A stretch of 64,000 bases of DNA from Gemmatimonadaceae bacterium (GTDB lineage: Bacteria > Gemmatimonadota > Gemmatimonadetes > Gemmatimonadales > Gemmatimonadaceae). The first letter of the stretch is position 1, and every line of letters begins with the position of its first letter. The DNA lies in NCBI GenBank assembly GCA_036003045.1, contig DASYSS010000040.1, positions 1-64,000 on the forward strand, read 5' to 3'. A program made the translations under genes and the position numbers. Below the pieces are notes generated by a model. It saw only the letters and a list, made by a program, of their open reading frames with translations. It was not told where the DNA came from and did not search any database. Below are positions 1 through 8,669 of this stretch, in pieces.

Positions 1-319
1 TCACGCCGAGCGCGATCAAGCACCATATGAAGAGCAACGCGTCGCTGTACCGGCTGCGATTTCCGTTGTTGCTGAAGTGGAGCGCCGGCATGCCGATCGC
101 CGCGAGCGCGACGAACAGCATGATGATCCGCCCGGATCGGAGCTCGGGGACGAGCGCGGGCCCGGCCAGCATCAGGGTCAGTATCACAACGCCCGTGAGG
201 TTGCCCCATCCCGCCTCGACCGTGCCCGGCGAGGAATGGTAGGCGTCCTCGGCGAAGTGCAGCGTCAGGAGCAGCACCGAGAGGAACGACGTGTTTACGA
301 GCAACCGTTGGTGTGTCAT
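1..319 (-). CDS. Multi-pass membrane protein, 3' end cut by window edge
   Basis: The frame opens with an ATG at 317-319 (complement) and runs without a stop off the left edge, giving 106 visible residues. They are strongly hydrophobic, with about four apparent membrane segments: near residues 6-22, 42-58, 66-82 and 95-106. Histidine occurs in small clusters such as LHFAED and ALHFSN. No catalytic or transporter motif is recognised, so no function is given. It is divergent from the sensor kinase that starts at 453, and the 133-base gap between them would hold both promoters. The start is the first ATG of a long hydrophobic frame with no good upstream alternative. Confidence 0.6.
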   Translation of the reverse strand, partial: MTHQRLLVNTSFLSVLLLTLHFAEDAYHSSPGTVEAGWGNLTGVVILTLMLAGPALVPELRSGRIIMLFVALAAIGMPALHFSNNGNRSRYSDALLFIWCLIALGV

Positions 320-452
320 GAGCGACGAAGGTACAGCGCAGCCGAGCGCACTTCGCGCGGTTGGCGGCACGTGGCCGCGACTCGCCACAAAAGTTCGTCG
401 ATCGGGCGCGCCACACTCGGCGCGGGCTCGGGCGCGGCAGTAGATTCGCGGC

Positions 453-1535
453 GTGAAACGCATCCGCGCTGCGCTGCTATCGCTGGCCGGGTGGACGATT
501 CCCGGACTGGTCGCCGGGGCGGCCACCGTGCTGTTCTTGCCGATCGAGCCAGAAACGCGCGCGTACCTCGGGCGGCTCGGGGCGGCGCTCCTCGTGTCGT
601 GGTGGATCTGGGCCCCCATCGCGCCCGCCGTGCGCGTCGCGATGCGCCGCGTGCCGCTCGAGCGCCCCCTGTGGCGGCCGCTGACAATGCACGTCGTGCT
701 CGCAACCGCGTCGGCACTCGCGTGGTCCGCGTGGTCCGCGTGGGCGCTGTGGCTCTCGCGACCACCGACGCTTCCGGCGGAGTCGTACGGCGCGACGCTC
801 CAACGGCTCATCGGCGGACACGTGTTGCTGGGGGTCGCGGTCTACGCCTCGCTCGTGGCGGTGCTGATGGCGATGGACGAGCGCGCGGCGCGTCGCCGGC
901 GCGAGCTCGACACCCTGCGGCTCGAGGCCGACCTGGCGCAAGCGCAGCTGCGCGCGTTGCAGATGCAGCTCCAGCCGCACTTCCTCTTCAACACGCTCCA
1001 CGGCATCGCGATGCTCACGGACACCGATCCGGCGGGCGCCGAGTCGATGGCGGTGAAGCTCGCTGAGCTGCTGCGCGCCACGCTGAGCCTGCGCGACGTG
1101 CCCGAGGTGCCGCTGCGCACGGAGCTCGATCTGCTGCGCGCCTATCTCGCGATCGAGGAGACGCGGTTCGGCGACCGTTTGGTCGTGACGTTCGTGGTTC
1201 CTGACGATGCGCTCGACGAGCGCGTCCCGAGCTTTCTGTTGCAGCCCATCGTTGAAAACGCCGTCCGTCACGCCGTGGCGCCGCGCGTGGAGACGGGGCA
1301 CATCGCCATCGGCGCGGCGCGCGAAGCGGATGCGCTCCTGCTGTCGGTGGAAGACGACGGGCCCGGATTTGGCGCGGATCCGTTCGCGGTCGGCGGCGTG
1401 GGGCTGCCGGCCACGCGCGAGCGTTTGGCGCTGCGCTACGGCGGCGCGGGATCGATTCGGTGCGAAACGCGAAACGCGGGCGCGCGGGGCGGGCTCGTGA
1501 CGATTCGCATTCCGCTCGACCCGCAGTTGGCCTGA
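453..1535 (+). CDS. LytS/YehU-type sensor histidine kinase
   Basis: A 360-residue membrane sensor kinase of the LytS/YehU (His_kinase, PF06580-type) family. Four membrane segments lie at about residues 9-30, 40-60, 76-101 and 119-141. A helical linker (142-170) follows, then the phosphoacceptor motif QPHFLFN with His176. The ATPase part has an N box (PIVENAVRH, Asn269), a G1 box (DDGPGFG, 301-307) and GVGLPATRERL near 315-325. No separate input domain is visible, so the signal is presumably sensed through the membrane helices. The stop codon overlaps the ATG of the response regulator gene by one base (TGATG at 1533-1537), which indicates co-translation and a cognate pair. The inducing signal cannot be read from the sequence. 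Confidence 0.92.
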   Translation: MKRIRAALLSLAGWTIPGLVAGAATVLFLPIEPETRAYLGRLGAALLVSWWIWAPIAPAVRVAMRRVPLERPLWRPLTMHVVLATASALAWSAWSAWALWLSRPPTLPAESYGATLQRLIGGHVLLGVAVYASLVAVLMAMDERAARRRRELDTLRLEADLAQAQLRALQMQLQPHFLFNTLHGIAMLTDTDPAGAESMAVKLAELLRATLSLRDVPEVPLRTELDLLRAYLAIEETRFGDRLVVTFVVPDDALDERVPSFLLQPIVENAVRHAVAPRVETGHIAIGAAREADALLLSVEDDGPGFGADPFAVGGVGLPATRERLALRYGGAGSIRCETRNAGARGGLVTIRIPLDPQLA

Positions 1536-2308
1536 TGGCGGACGACGTGCTTCGTGTGCTCGTCGCCGACGATGAGCCGGCCGCGTTGAACGGCCTCGCT
1601 CGGCGGCTCGCCGCGACGCCGCAATTGCGGGTCGTCGCCATCTGCCCCAACGGCATCGCGGCGCTGGAGCAGATTCGCGCGACTCGGCCCGATGCGGCGT
1701 TCCTCGATGTGGCCATGCCGGGGCTGGCGGGCCTCGACGTCGTGCGCGCGCTGGATCCCGCCGACCGGCCGCACATCGTGTTCGTCACGGCGTACGACCG
1801 CTTCGCGATTCAGGCGTTTGATCTCTACGCCGTCGACTACCTCTTGAAGCCGTTCACGCGTGAGCGCCTGGCCGCCGCCGTTTCACGATTGCACGAGCGG
1901 CAACGGACCCGAAGACCCGCGAACGACCCGCTCGACGCGTTGCTGCAGTCGGCGCAACCTGTCCTTACCCCCGAGCGACTCGTGGTCAGGACCGCCGAGA
2001 CGATTCTGGTGATCCCCGCACACGAAATCGATTGGTGCTCGGCGGAGGATAACTACGTGCGTGTCCACGCCGGGTCGAAGCGGCACCTCATCCGCATGAC
2101 GATGCGAAGGTTGGAGGAACTATTGCCGCGGGCGACGTTCGCGCGGATTCACCGCTCGGCGATCGTGAACGTGGAGCGCGTCCGCGAGTGCACGCCGCTG
2201 GGCGGCGGAGAGTATCGCCTTACCCTCGTGAACGGACTGCGGCTGGTGGTGAGCCGGAGTTATCGGGAGGCAGTTCTAGACCGACTGCAACAAGCCAGGG
2301 CGAGGTAG
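1535..2308 (+). CDS. LytR/AlgR-type response regulator (REC + LytTR)
   Basis: A 257-residue response regulator. The receiver domain (about 5-120) has the acidic pair DD at 12-13, phosphoacceptor Asp58 in FLDVAMPG, Thr85 in VTAYD and Lys105 in LLKPF. The C-terminal half (about 150-255) is a LytTR DNA-binding domain, seen in WCSAEDNYVRVH, ARIHRSAIVNVERV and the closing LVVSRSYREAVLDRL. The longer frame begins at 1460, but the ATG at 1535 matches the domain start and overlaps the kinase stop, so it is preferred. It is the partner of the upstream kinase. LytTR regulators usually bind short direct repeats upstream of targets, which are not identified here. Sequence downstream becomes non-coding immediately. 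Confidence 0.93.
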   Translation: MADDVLRVLVADDEPAALNGLARRLAATPQLRVVAICPNGIAALEQIRATRPDAAFLDVAMPGLAGLDVVRALDPADRPHIVFVTAYDRFAIQAFDLYAVDYLLKPFTRERLAAAVSRLHERQRTRRPANDPLDALLQSAQPVLTPERLVVRTAETILVIPAHEIDWCSAEDNYVRVHAGSKRHLIRMTMRRLEELLPRATFARIHRSAIVNVERVRECTPLGGGEYRLTLVNGLRLVVSRSYREAVLDRLQQARAR

Positions 2309-2399
2309 GGGCGGCTCATTGCCAGGTCTTCCGGACAGCGCGTGGATCGGACCCATGGCGAGGGCCCTTGGCCGAGCGTCGAAAGGGCGAAATCGCTGT

Positions 2400-2660
2400 G
2401 CCCGAATTGTGCCCGCACGCGCTGATAGCCGGCGGCGCGAATCTCGGCCAGCAGTCGCACCCCCGCTCAGCTGCGGATACTCCGAGAGCCGCGCGTCAAT
2501 CAGCGGCTTGAACGGCTCGAGCTTGGTCGGCATGCGCGGGCGCGGCTGATAGCGCGCCTGAATCGTGTCGCTGGGCTGATCGAGAGGCCTGCGTCGATCC
2601 GGCGGTACATCGTCGAGCGGCCGCCGCCGATGCGCCGGGCGCTTCGACGCGCGACCCCTT
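2400..2660 (-). pseudogene. Decayed IS21-family transposase (istA) N-terminal remnant
   Basis: Three short pieces in different reverse frames line up in the order of an IS21 IstA N-terminus. The first is a helix-turn-helix piece with ARRIGGGRSTMYRRIDAGL (about 2584-2658). The second contains KLEPFKPLIDARLSEYPQL (about 2459-2520). The third contains RLLAEIRAAGY (about 2404-2460). IS21 transposases carry similar words (DPFKPYIDARL, LFEEIRAAGY) in that order. Two frameshifts separate the pieces, and no catalytic DDE region or IstB ATPase follows, so the copy is dead. The stretch 2309-2945 holds no intact gene. A sequence near 2787-2815 could be one outer end of the element, but I cannot define both ends or a target duplication. 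Confidence 0.6.
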
Positions 2661-2945
2661 CGCCTCCTCCAGCAGAGTCGTAGTAGCAGGCGGTCTGACA
2701 CTCCATGCATGGCGGGGTCTCGCGCGGGAAAGCCCCCAAGGTCGAAAATGGAGGGCCGACCACCACCGGCGGTCGGCCCGCGAAACTGTCCGTTTTCGCC
2801 CGGTGGAAGTGTCTATTCGAGTACGCTCGGTGAAGGCGGGACCGCCCTTCGACGCCAGCTTGGCCACCCTCCGAAAGATCGGCGGCGATGTGATCGCCTA
2901 GCGTCTGTAAAACGCCTCTGTTGGGACCAGTCGGGCTGACTGACT

Positions 2946-3824
2946 CTACCCATCGCCGCTATCGATTGCCTGCGCGCGCGCAACGGCGACGGCTCGCTCG
3001 GCGGCTCGCATTGCCGATGCGGCTACCTCGGCGTTTTGTCGGGCACGTTCGACGTCGGCGCGTCGGGCCTGTGCCTGGGCCTGAGCGTTCAGCGACTCGC
3101 GTTCGGCGGCGTCCAGCGCTTTTTGGGCGTCGTGAACCGATTGCATCGCATGTGCCGAGCGCTCTTGCAAATCTGCGAGCAACATTTCGGCGCGACGGAG
3201 TTCCGCGCGCGCAGCTTCCGCGAGCTGCGCGTCCTCCATCGCAGGGGCGCGCGGCGCGGCTTCCGCTCGCTCGGAGGCGGGCGGCGGCCCCGATGGTCGT
3301 GGTGTAGTCGGGGCACTCACCCCGATGGTGGTGAGCATTTCGAGACCGCCACCCTCAGGCACTTCGATGAGTCGCCCCGCACGCAACGCCTCGAGCGCGC
3401 CGGCGTCGCCAATCACCGCGTGCAGGGCAGTGGCGATCATGTTCGCGTCGATCGGTTGTCCCGCACGGATGGCGACACGCGCGCCCGCCGCGGCCACAGC
3501 GCGTACCGCCGCCTTTACGGTCTCCAGCGCAGTTCGGAGGTCGGTGCCCCGTTGCGCGTCACGGATTGCAGCGGTGAGCTGCTCAATCGATCCGCCGTCG
3601 TCGTCAACGATGTTGTCGAGCACCCATGCCATACGGCTCGGCTTACGCAACAGCTTGACGCGATCAGCGTCTTCACGTCGCTTCGCCGCGCGCAGTTGTT
3701 TGACCAACGCATCGCGACGGTTGACAAACGCCTCGAGCGGTCCACGGTATACGGCGACTATCGCCGCCTCAAGCTCCATCGGGATGAGAGGCTGTGTCAT
3801 GTCCGGCATCGATTCATCGCCCAT
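2946..3824 (-). CDS. Hypothetical coiled-coil protein
   Basis: A 292-residue protein with no signal peptide or membrane segment. Residues 20-75 form a charged helical region ending in a KLLRKPSRMAWVLDNIV motif. That pattern resembles an actinobacterial/gemmatimonadal hypothetical family in which a basic RKPS-x-AWxLN block follows an FxxxRDALxKxLR helix. Residues 170-205 are Pro/Ala-rich, and 205-292 are an almost uninterrupted Ala/Glu/Arg/Gln coiled coil (heptad-rich, AQAQAQARRADVERARQ). The ATG at 3824 is used; ATGs at residues 6, 9 and 16 are alternatives. It lies downstream of the GH2 gene on the same strand with a 55-base gap, so it may be the operon tail. Function is unknown; a structural or nucleic-acid-associated role is only a guess. 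Confidence 0.75.
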   Translation of the reverse strand: MGDESMPDMTQPLIPMELEAAIVAVYRGPLEAFVNRRDALVKQLRAAKRREDADRVKLLRKPSRMAWVLDNIVDDDGGSIEQLTAAIRDAQRGTDLRTALETVKAAVRAVAAAGARVAIRAGQPIDANMIATALHAVIGDAGALEALRAGRLIEVPEGGGLEMLTTIGVSAPTTPRPSGPPPASERAEAAPRAPAMEDAQLAEAARAELRRAEMLLADLQERSAHAMQSVHDAQKALDAAERESLNAQAQAQARRADVERARQNAEVAASAMRAAERAVAVARAQAIDSGDG

Positions 3825-3879
3825 TACGCCGCCGGAGCGGGAAATGCGACAATAACCCTCGGCGAGTCAGCCCGGGGTG

Positions 3880-6495
3880 TCAGCGGACCGTCGTCCGCGG
3901 GACGTTCCACCCTTGGACGACGACCTGTGGCGCGCCATGCATGTCTCGCGCGCGATACTTGACCGTGATTACGCGGGTCTCGTCCGGGAGAAGCGATACA
4001 TAGTTGTCGTCCCACAACACGGGCAGCGTTTCCTCTCCATCTCGTCCCGTAACTTGGAGACGAACGAAGAACGCGACGGACTTCGACGGGTTCGTGAGCG
4101 TGACGCGCCCTTCGCCAGGTGCGAATCGCGCCGTTGCCTTCACCTCGGCCACCGGCATTGCGCGAAGCGCCGTGAAGTCGGCGAACGACTTCACGGGAGT
4201 CATGTACCACGTGGACGTGTCGGCCAGCACGTCGGGACGCGTCGACAGCCAGTAGAAATTCGTGCTGCGCGTTCGCCCGCCGGAATCGATCAGCCTCAGA
4301 TCGAGAAAGTAGGCGCCGGAAACGCCGGACGGCTCGGCGAGCGTAAATGTCCGCACGGTGCTATCGGCTGGCACGTTCACGATGGTATCGCGCGTCAGCT
4401 GTTCGGTTCCGTCGGGCGTCAGCACTCGCGCCCGCACTCGCACGCCGTTTAGCGGTTCGCGGGTGCCGTTCACGATGGCGATGGAGCGGTCGTCGTACGA
4501 GAACAACACGTGCACCGGTTCGTTCGCTTTCTTGGCGCCGAAGTACCCGCCCGCGGGTCTCAGGTACCAGTCGAACAGGTGCCAGTAGATGGACGGCCAC
4601 GCATTGTTGAACATCCACTGAATCACGCCCGTCGAGGAATACGCGTTGCGGCGATACGCCTCGAACATCGCGCGCTCGCCCTCGTACGTCATGAGCTGCG
4701 ACGTCGCGGTGTAGTCCTCGACGCCGGTCGGAGCGCCGAAGCGCGTCGAGAGCGCCGTGTTGAATCGGTCGAGCAAATGCGTGAACTGTCCACCGGCCGC
4801 ATGGAAGAGCCACACGCTGTCGAGCGGCCACGCGATGTCGCTCGCCGGGATCATGCGTCGCATGCTCTCGATCGGCGGCACGGCGGCGCCCGGACTCGTC
4901 TCGGTGTTGTAGGCCCACGCCCCACCATGTGTGCTGTCCTGCAACCAATACGACGGCGGCACCCAATCGTACGGCCCGGTCATCTTCACGCCGCTCGCGC
5001 CGGTCACCTGCGTGGGCTTGGCGCTGGCCGAAGAGATCGTTGGATTCGGCCACATCTCGTGCTTCTCGATGTCGAGATACGTCTGCTCGACGTTCGCGGG
5101 CGGTGGGTTGTCGCTGCCGTTGAGCCACACGAGCGCACTGGGGTGCGCGCGCAGGCGCCGGATCTGATCGCGCAGCGACGCCGCCGCGATCGCGTACTGT
5201 TCGGGGCCCCACTTGGGCCACTCCTCCCACGCGCTGCAGCACACCCATCCCGTCATCACCAACACGCCAAGGCTGTCGGTGCGCTGCCAGAATCCGTCGT
5301 CCTCGTAGTTGCCCTCGAGACGGATCGTGTTGAGGTGCATGTCGAGCGCGTAGCGAAGCTCGGCGTCTTGCCGCTCGGGCTGCGGCCGAAAGAACATGTC
5401 CGGGGCCCAACCGCCGCCGCGCACGAGAATCCGACGTCCGTTGATGCGGAACAGGCGCCCGCCTTTTGGCGTCATCTCGGCTGTGACTTCGCGTATGCCG
5501 AACCGCACGTGCTGTCGGTCGGAGACACGTCCCCCCGTGACGAACTCGAGATCGAGACTGTATAAGTCGGGCGTGCCGAGCTCCGCCGGCCACCAGAGTC
5601 GCGGGTTCGTGACGCGAAGCTGTGGAAAGCTGTCCGGCGTGAACTGAACGAGCGCGCTGTCGTGCGGCGCGATGGTGATCGACCGCTTGAATGACACGCC
5701 CAGGCCGTCGATGCGGCCGCGCAGCATTCCCGTGACGGATCGTGATGAGAGATTCTTCACGTCGCCCGCCACCGTGAGATCGGCGCGGTTTGCTGAAGCG
5801 TCGACATGGCTCACGACTTCCGGATAGCGTACGCTCACGTCGCCGGTGGACACGAGACGAGCGGGCTGCCAGATGCCCATGTCCTTGTCGGGCGGGGACG
5901 GATTCCAGTCGACCCACGTCGTCTGCAGATCCGGCGGCGTCGGCGCGAAGACTTCGACGGCCACCACGTTCGTGGCGGTCGCGGAGAACGCGTCGGTGAC
6001 GTCGAGCTCATAGCGCCGGTAAGTGCCGGCCACCTCGCTCGAGTCGGCCAAACGCCGACCGTTCACCCAGATGTTCGCCCGATAGTTGATGCCGTCGAAC
6101 TGGAGCGCGAGTCGGCGGCCGCGCATGGCAGTGGGCACGCGAATCGTCGTGCGGTACCACCACGGCACGGCGAACGGGCTTCCCGGCGCCATCGCGGTGT
6201 GCACAAAGTTCGCACCGATCGGATACGTCATTCCCGGGAGCGACCGCAGGTTCATGCCGAAGAACGGATCGTGGTAGACGCCGTCTTCGACGAGCGTGCC
6301 GACGACCGTCGACGGCGTCGTTGCGCGATACCATCTCTTCGGCTGGTACGCGCGCGACGAGATCTTGGCCCCGTCCAGGCCGACGGTGTCAGATGACTGC
6401 ACGAGCCACCCGTCGTGCAACGTTCGTCGATCCTGGGCGGCGGCGGCACTCGTGCCCAGCATCAACGCGAGGATGACTGTTCGTCGCGGCGTCAC
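3880..6495 (-). CDS. GH2 exo-beta-D-glucosaminidase (CsxA-like), secreted
   Basis: An 871-residue family GH2 enzyme predicted to release glucosamine from the non-reducing end of chitosan oligosaccharides. A signal peptide (about 1-20, ending SAAAA) precedes the sugar-binding jelly roll (WWYRTTIRVP, GINYRANIWVNG), an immunoglobulin-like domain and the TIM barrel. GH2 enzymes normally have Asn-Glu at the acid/base. Here it is Ser-Asp in WLNGSDN (Asp462), and the nucleophile motif is NTETSPG (Glu532). The Ser-Asp pair is the hallmark of the exo-glucosaminidase subfamily defined by CsxA of Amycolatopsis, and the 70-residue spacing is close to the 72 there. The GTG start at 6495 overlaps the stop of the permease gene as GTGA (6492-6495). 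A mannosidase-like GH2 is the main alternative. Export and substrate are inferred. Confidence 0.85.
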   Translation of the reverse strand: MTPRRTVILALMLGTSAAAAQDRRTLHDGWLVQSSDTVGLDGAKISSRAYQPKRWYRATTPSTVVGTLVEDGVYHDPFFGMNLRSLPGMTYPIGANFVHTAMAPGSPFAVPWWYRTTIRVPTAMRGRRLALQFDGINYRANIWVNGRRLADSSEVAGTYRRYELDVTDAFSATATNVVAVEVFAPTPPDLQTTWVDWNPSPPDKDMGIWQPARLVSTGDVSVRYPEVVSHVDASANRADLTVAGDVKNLSSRSVTGMLRGRIDGLGVSFKRSITIAPHDSALVQFTPDSFPQLRVTNPRLWWPAELGTPDLYSLDLEFVTGGRVSDRQHVRFGIREVTAEMTPKGGRLFRINGRRILVRGGGWAPDMFFRPQPERQDAELRYALDMHLNTIRLEGNYEDDGFWQRTDSLGVLVMTGWVCCSAWEEWPKWGPEQYAIAAASLRDQIRRLRAHPSALVWLNGSDNPPPANVEQTYLDIEKHEMWPNPTISSASAKPTQVTGASGVKMTGPYDWVPPSYWLQDSTHGGAWAYNTETSPGAAVPPIESMRRMIPASDIAWPLDSVWLFHAAGGQFTHLLDRFNTALSTRFGAPTGVEDYTATSQLMTYEGERAMFEAYRRNAYSSTGVIQWMFNNAWPSIYWHLFDWYLRPAGGYFGAKKANEPVHVLFSYDDRSIAIVNGTREPLNGVRVRARVLTPDGTEQLTRDTIVNVPADSTVRTFTLAEPSGVSGAYFLDLRLIDSGGRTRSTNFYWLSTRPDVLADTSTWYMTPVKSFADFTALRAMPVAEVKATARFAPGEGRVTLTNPSKSVAFFVRLQVTGRDGEETLPVLWDDNYVSLLPDETRVITVKYRARDMHGAPQVVVQGWNVPRTTVR

Positions 6496-7880
6496 GCGGT
6501 CGCCTCCTCGAGGCCAAACGGCCAGCGCTTCGTGTTCCACGACCAGAAGAGAAACACGACGCCCCCCGCCGCGAGCGCGCCGACGCCGAACGCGATCACC
6601 CACACGTCCGTCGTCACGAAGACGAAGATCCATCCCAGGAGCGCGATCAGCGCCGGGAGCGGGTAGAGCCAGATCCGGTACGGGCGAGGCATGTCCGGGG
6701 CCCGCCGCCGGAGCAGAATCAACCCGAAGATCTGCCCCATGAACTGCACGAGAATGCGAGTGACGATGAGCGCGTCGATGACGGTGCCGAGCGAAAAGAA
6801 CCCCGCGAGGATCGAGAGCGCGCCCAGCACGAGGAGCGACACGTACGGGAAATCCTTCGTCGGATGCAGCCGCCCGAACGCCCGGAAGAAGTAGCCGCTC
6901 TCTGCGGCGGCGTAGGGAATGCGCGAGTATCCCAGCAAGAGCGCGAACACGGAGCCGAACGCGGTCCACAGCACCAGGAGGGTGAAGATCGTCGCGATCC
7001 GCGAACCATAGATTCGCTGCATGAAGATCGACACGATGAAGTTCGATTCCTGGTGAGCGGCGGCGGGCACGAACGTGCGCCACGGCACGACACCGATTAT
7101 CGACAGGTTGATGCCGAAGTAGATCACCGCCACCGCGGCGGTGCTGATCAGGATCGACCGCGGGATCACGCGCCCGGGGTCGCGCACTTCGTCGCCGATG
7201 TAGCAGATGTTGTAATAGCCCAGGTAGTCGTAGATGCCGATGCGCGACGCCGCGCCGACGCCGAGGAAGAACCCGAGGGAAAAGTTGAACGCGCCGGGCG
7301 GAAAGTCGAACGCGACGCGCGGATTGAAGTGCACGGCCCCGGTGGCGATCACGGCGACAACCGTGATGAGCGTCCCGATCCAGAGCGAGATGGTGATGTT
7401 GGCGATCGAGTGGATGCGCCGGTACAAGAGCGCGATGTTGACGACGCCAATCACCGTGATGAGCAGGATCGACTCGGCGTGCGTGAGTCCCGTCCAGATG
7501 TAGCTCGCGTAATCGGAGAACCCGATGTAGCCCGACGCGATTTCCAAAGGACCGCTGAGCACGAACTGCCACACGAAAAGAAACGCCATCAAGCGGCCGA
7601 TCCGCTCAGGCCCGAACGCGACGCGCAGGTAATGAAAAGAGCCGCCGGAACCTGGCATTGCGGCGCCGAGCTCGCTCCACACCATGCCGTCGCATATGAC
7701 GATGACCAACCCGACGATCCAGCCGAGCATCGCTTGCGGACCGCCGAGTGCGGACATGAGCAGCGGGATCGTGATGAACGGTCCTACGCCGATCATGTTC
7801 GTCATGTTCAGCGCCGTGGCCGGGAGCAGGCCGAATCGGCGGAGCAGGTGCGGCTGTTCGGTCGCGGTGACGTTGGTCAT
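6492..7880 (-). CDS. APC-family amino acid/polyamine-type permease
   Basis: A 462-residue integral membrane transporter with about 12 membrane helices and the APC-superfamily N-terminal signature LNMTNMIGVGPFITIPLLMSAL in helix 1. GSGGSFHYLRVAFGPERIGRL after helix 2 is the usual G-S-G-G-x-Y/F pattern before helix 3. ATG at 7880 is preferred over the GTG two codons upstream because a G-rich ribosome site sits about six bases before it. The frame ends inside the GTG of the glucosaminidase gene (GTGA overlap), so the two are translationally coupled. The substrate cannot be read from sequence. The coupling suggests uptake of an amino sugar, amino acid or amine released by the same degradative pathway, which is inference. 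Confidence 0.88.
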   Translation of the reverse strand: MTNVTATEQPHLLRRFGLLPATALNMTNMIGVGPFITIPLLMSALGGPQAMLGWIVGLVIVICDGMVWSELGAAMPGSGGSFHYLRVAFGPERIGRLMAFLFVWQFVLSGPLEIASGYIGFSDYASYIWTGLTHAESILLITVIGVVNIALLYRRIHSIANITISLWIGTLITVVAVIATGAVHFNPRVAFDFPPGAFNFSLGFFLGVGAASRIGIYDYLGYYNICYIGDEVRDPGRVIPRSILISTAAVAVIYFGINLSIIGVVPWRTFVPAAAHQESNFIVSIFMQRIYGSRIATIFTLLVLWTAFGSVFALLLGYSRIPYAAAESGYFFRAFGRLHPTKDFPYVSLLVLGALSILAGFFSLGTVIDALIVTRILVQFMGQIFGLILLRRRAPDMPRPYRIWLYPLPALIALLGWIFVFVTTDVWVIAFGVGALAAGGVVFLFWSWNTKRWPFGLEEATA

Positions 7881-8120
7881 GTGCACCCCGTTGCGTTTCC
7901 GGATCGTAAGAAACGAAACGTCACACGGCCGAACACCCTAGACAACTCGTCGTCTGATCCCCAAGCCCGTGTCGATTTTGACGGGCCTCATTCGACGTGT
8001 TAATGAAGCCGAGAAGGACGCAGCGACGGCACGATCCGGTCGGACCACCCCAACACGAGGAACAGGTCGATAGCTGCCAGCAAACCACGCTCAAAGGCGA
8101 AGGCCGCTCGCCCGACCACC

Positions 8121-8567
8121 GTGGCCGCCTACTTGGCCTCGCTCACTGCGGAAAAGAGGTCGGCGATCGACGAGGCGCGCGCCTTCGTCCACAGGCACCT
8201 CCCCAAAGGGTACGCAGAGTTCATGAACTGGGGCGTGATCAACTGGGGGATTCCGCTCGAAGAGTTCTCCGACACGCACAACGGGCAGCCGCTCTGCTAC
8301 GTGGGCCTCGGCGCGAAGAAGAACTACAACTCGCTCTATCTGATGGGCACGCACGACAGCTCGAACGGCAAGTACACGCCGCCGTTCTCCGAGAAGCTGC
8401 TCGCCGATGCATTCAAGAAAGCCGGGAAGCGGCTCGACATGGGGAAGTGCTGTCTCCACTTCAAGGAGCTCGATGATCTCGAGCTCACCTCCGTCGCGAA
8501 GGTGATCGCGATGTCGACGCCGAAGGAGTACATCGCGTACTACAAGCGCGTGAGAGGGCTCGCGTAG
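8121..8567 (+). CDS. DUF1801 (YdhG/YjbR-like) protein
   Basis: A 148-residue soluble protein of the DUF1801 family, recognised from AYLASLTAEKR near the start, INWGIPLEEFSD, CYVGLGAKKNYNSLYLMG and the closing GKCCLHFKELDDLEL. These are small alpha/beta proteins of unknown biochemical role, often in stress or regulatory contexts. The GTG at 8121 is the first usable start. The frame upstream also reads as a basic linker (SKPRSKAKAARPTT), so the true N-terminus could be longer with a non-standard start; no in-frame ATG exists there. It stands alone between the divergent permease operon and the CLC gene. Confidence 0.75.
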   Translation: MAAYLASLTAEKRSAIDEARAFVHRHLPKGYAEFMNWGVINWGIPLEEFSDTHNGQPLCYVGLGAKKNYNSLYLMGTHDSSNGKYTPPFSEKLLADAFKKAGKRLDMGKCCLHFKELDDLELTSVAKVIAMSTPKEYIAYYKRVRGLA

Positions 8568-8624
8568 CGCGGGATGGCAGGGGTCGCCATTGACGGACTG
8601 AATGGCTCACACATGGGCGACCAT

Positions 8625-8636
8625 GTATCATACAAT
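8625..8636 (+). promoter_or_regulatory. Palindrome with possible -10 element before the CLC gene
   Basis: TGTATCATACA (8625-8635) is a perfect 5-base inverted repeat around a central C, and TACAAT at 8631-8636 overlaps it as a possible -10. It lies 34 bases before the ATG of the CLC gene in otherwise GC-rich DNA. No good -35 is found at 16-18 bases, so an activator- or repressor-controlled promoter is only a suggestion. Confidence 0.25.
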
Positions 8637-8669
8637 AGGGCCTGTCTGTCACCTTTGCGCGGGAGCGGC

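Noticed and set aside
77-1066. Long plus-strand frame of 329 residues across the edge gene and kinase gene
   Set aside because: Arg/Ala/Gly-rich low-complexity translation typical of an overlapping shadow frame in high-GC DNA; the kinase frame at 453 has clear domains.
2319-2939. Plus-strand ORFs in the IS remnant region
   Set aside because: Short, Arg/Pro-rich, without ribosome sites or recognisable domains; the reverse-strand IS21 words explain the region better.
6496-7572. Extension of the GH2 frame upstream to 7572
   Set aside because: The extra residues overlap the permease gene in another frame and look like a shadow; the GTG at 6495 gives a signal peptide and the GTGA overlap.
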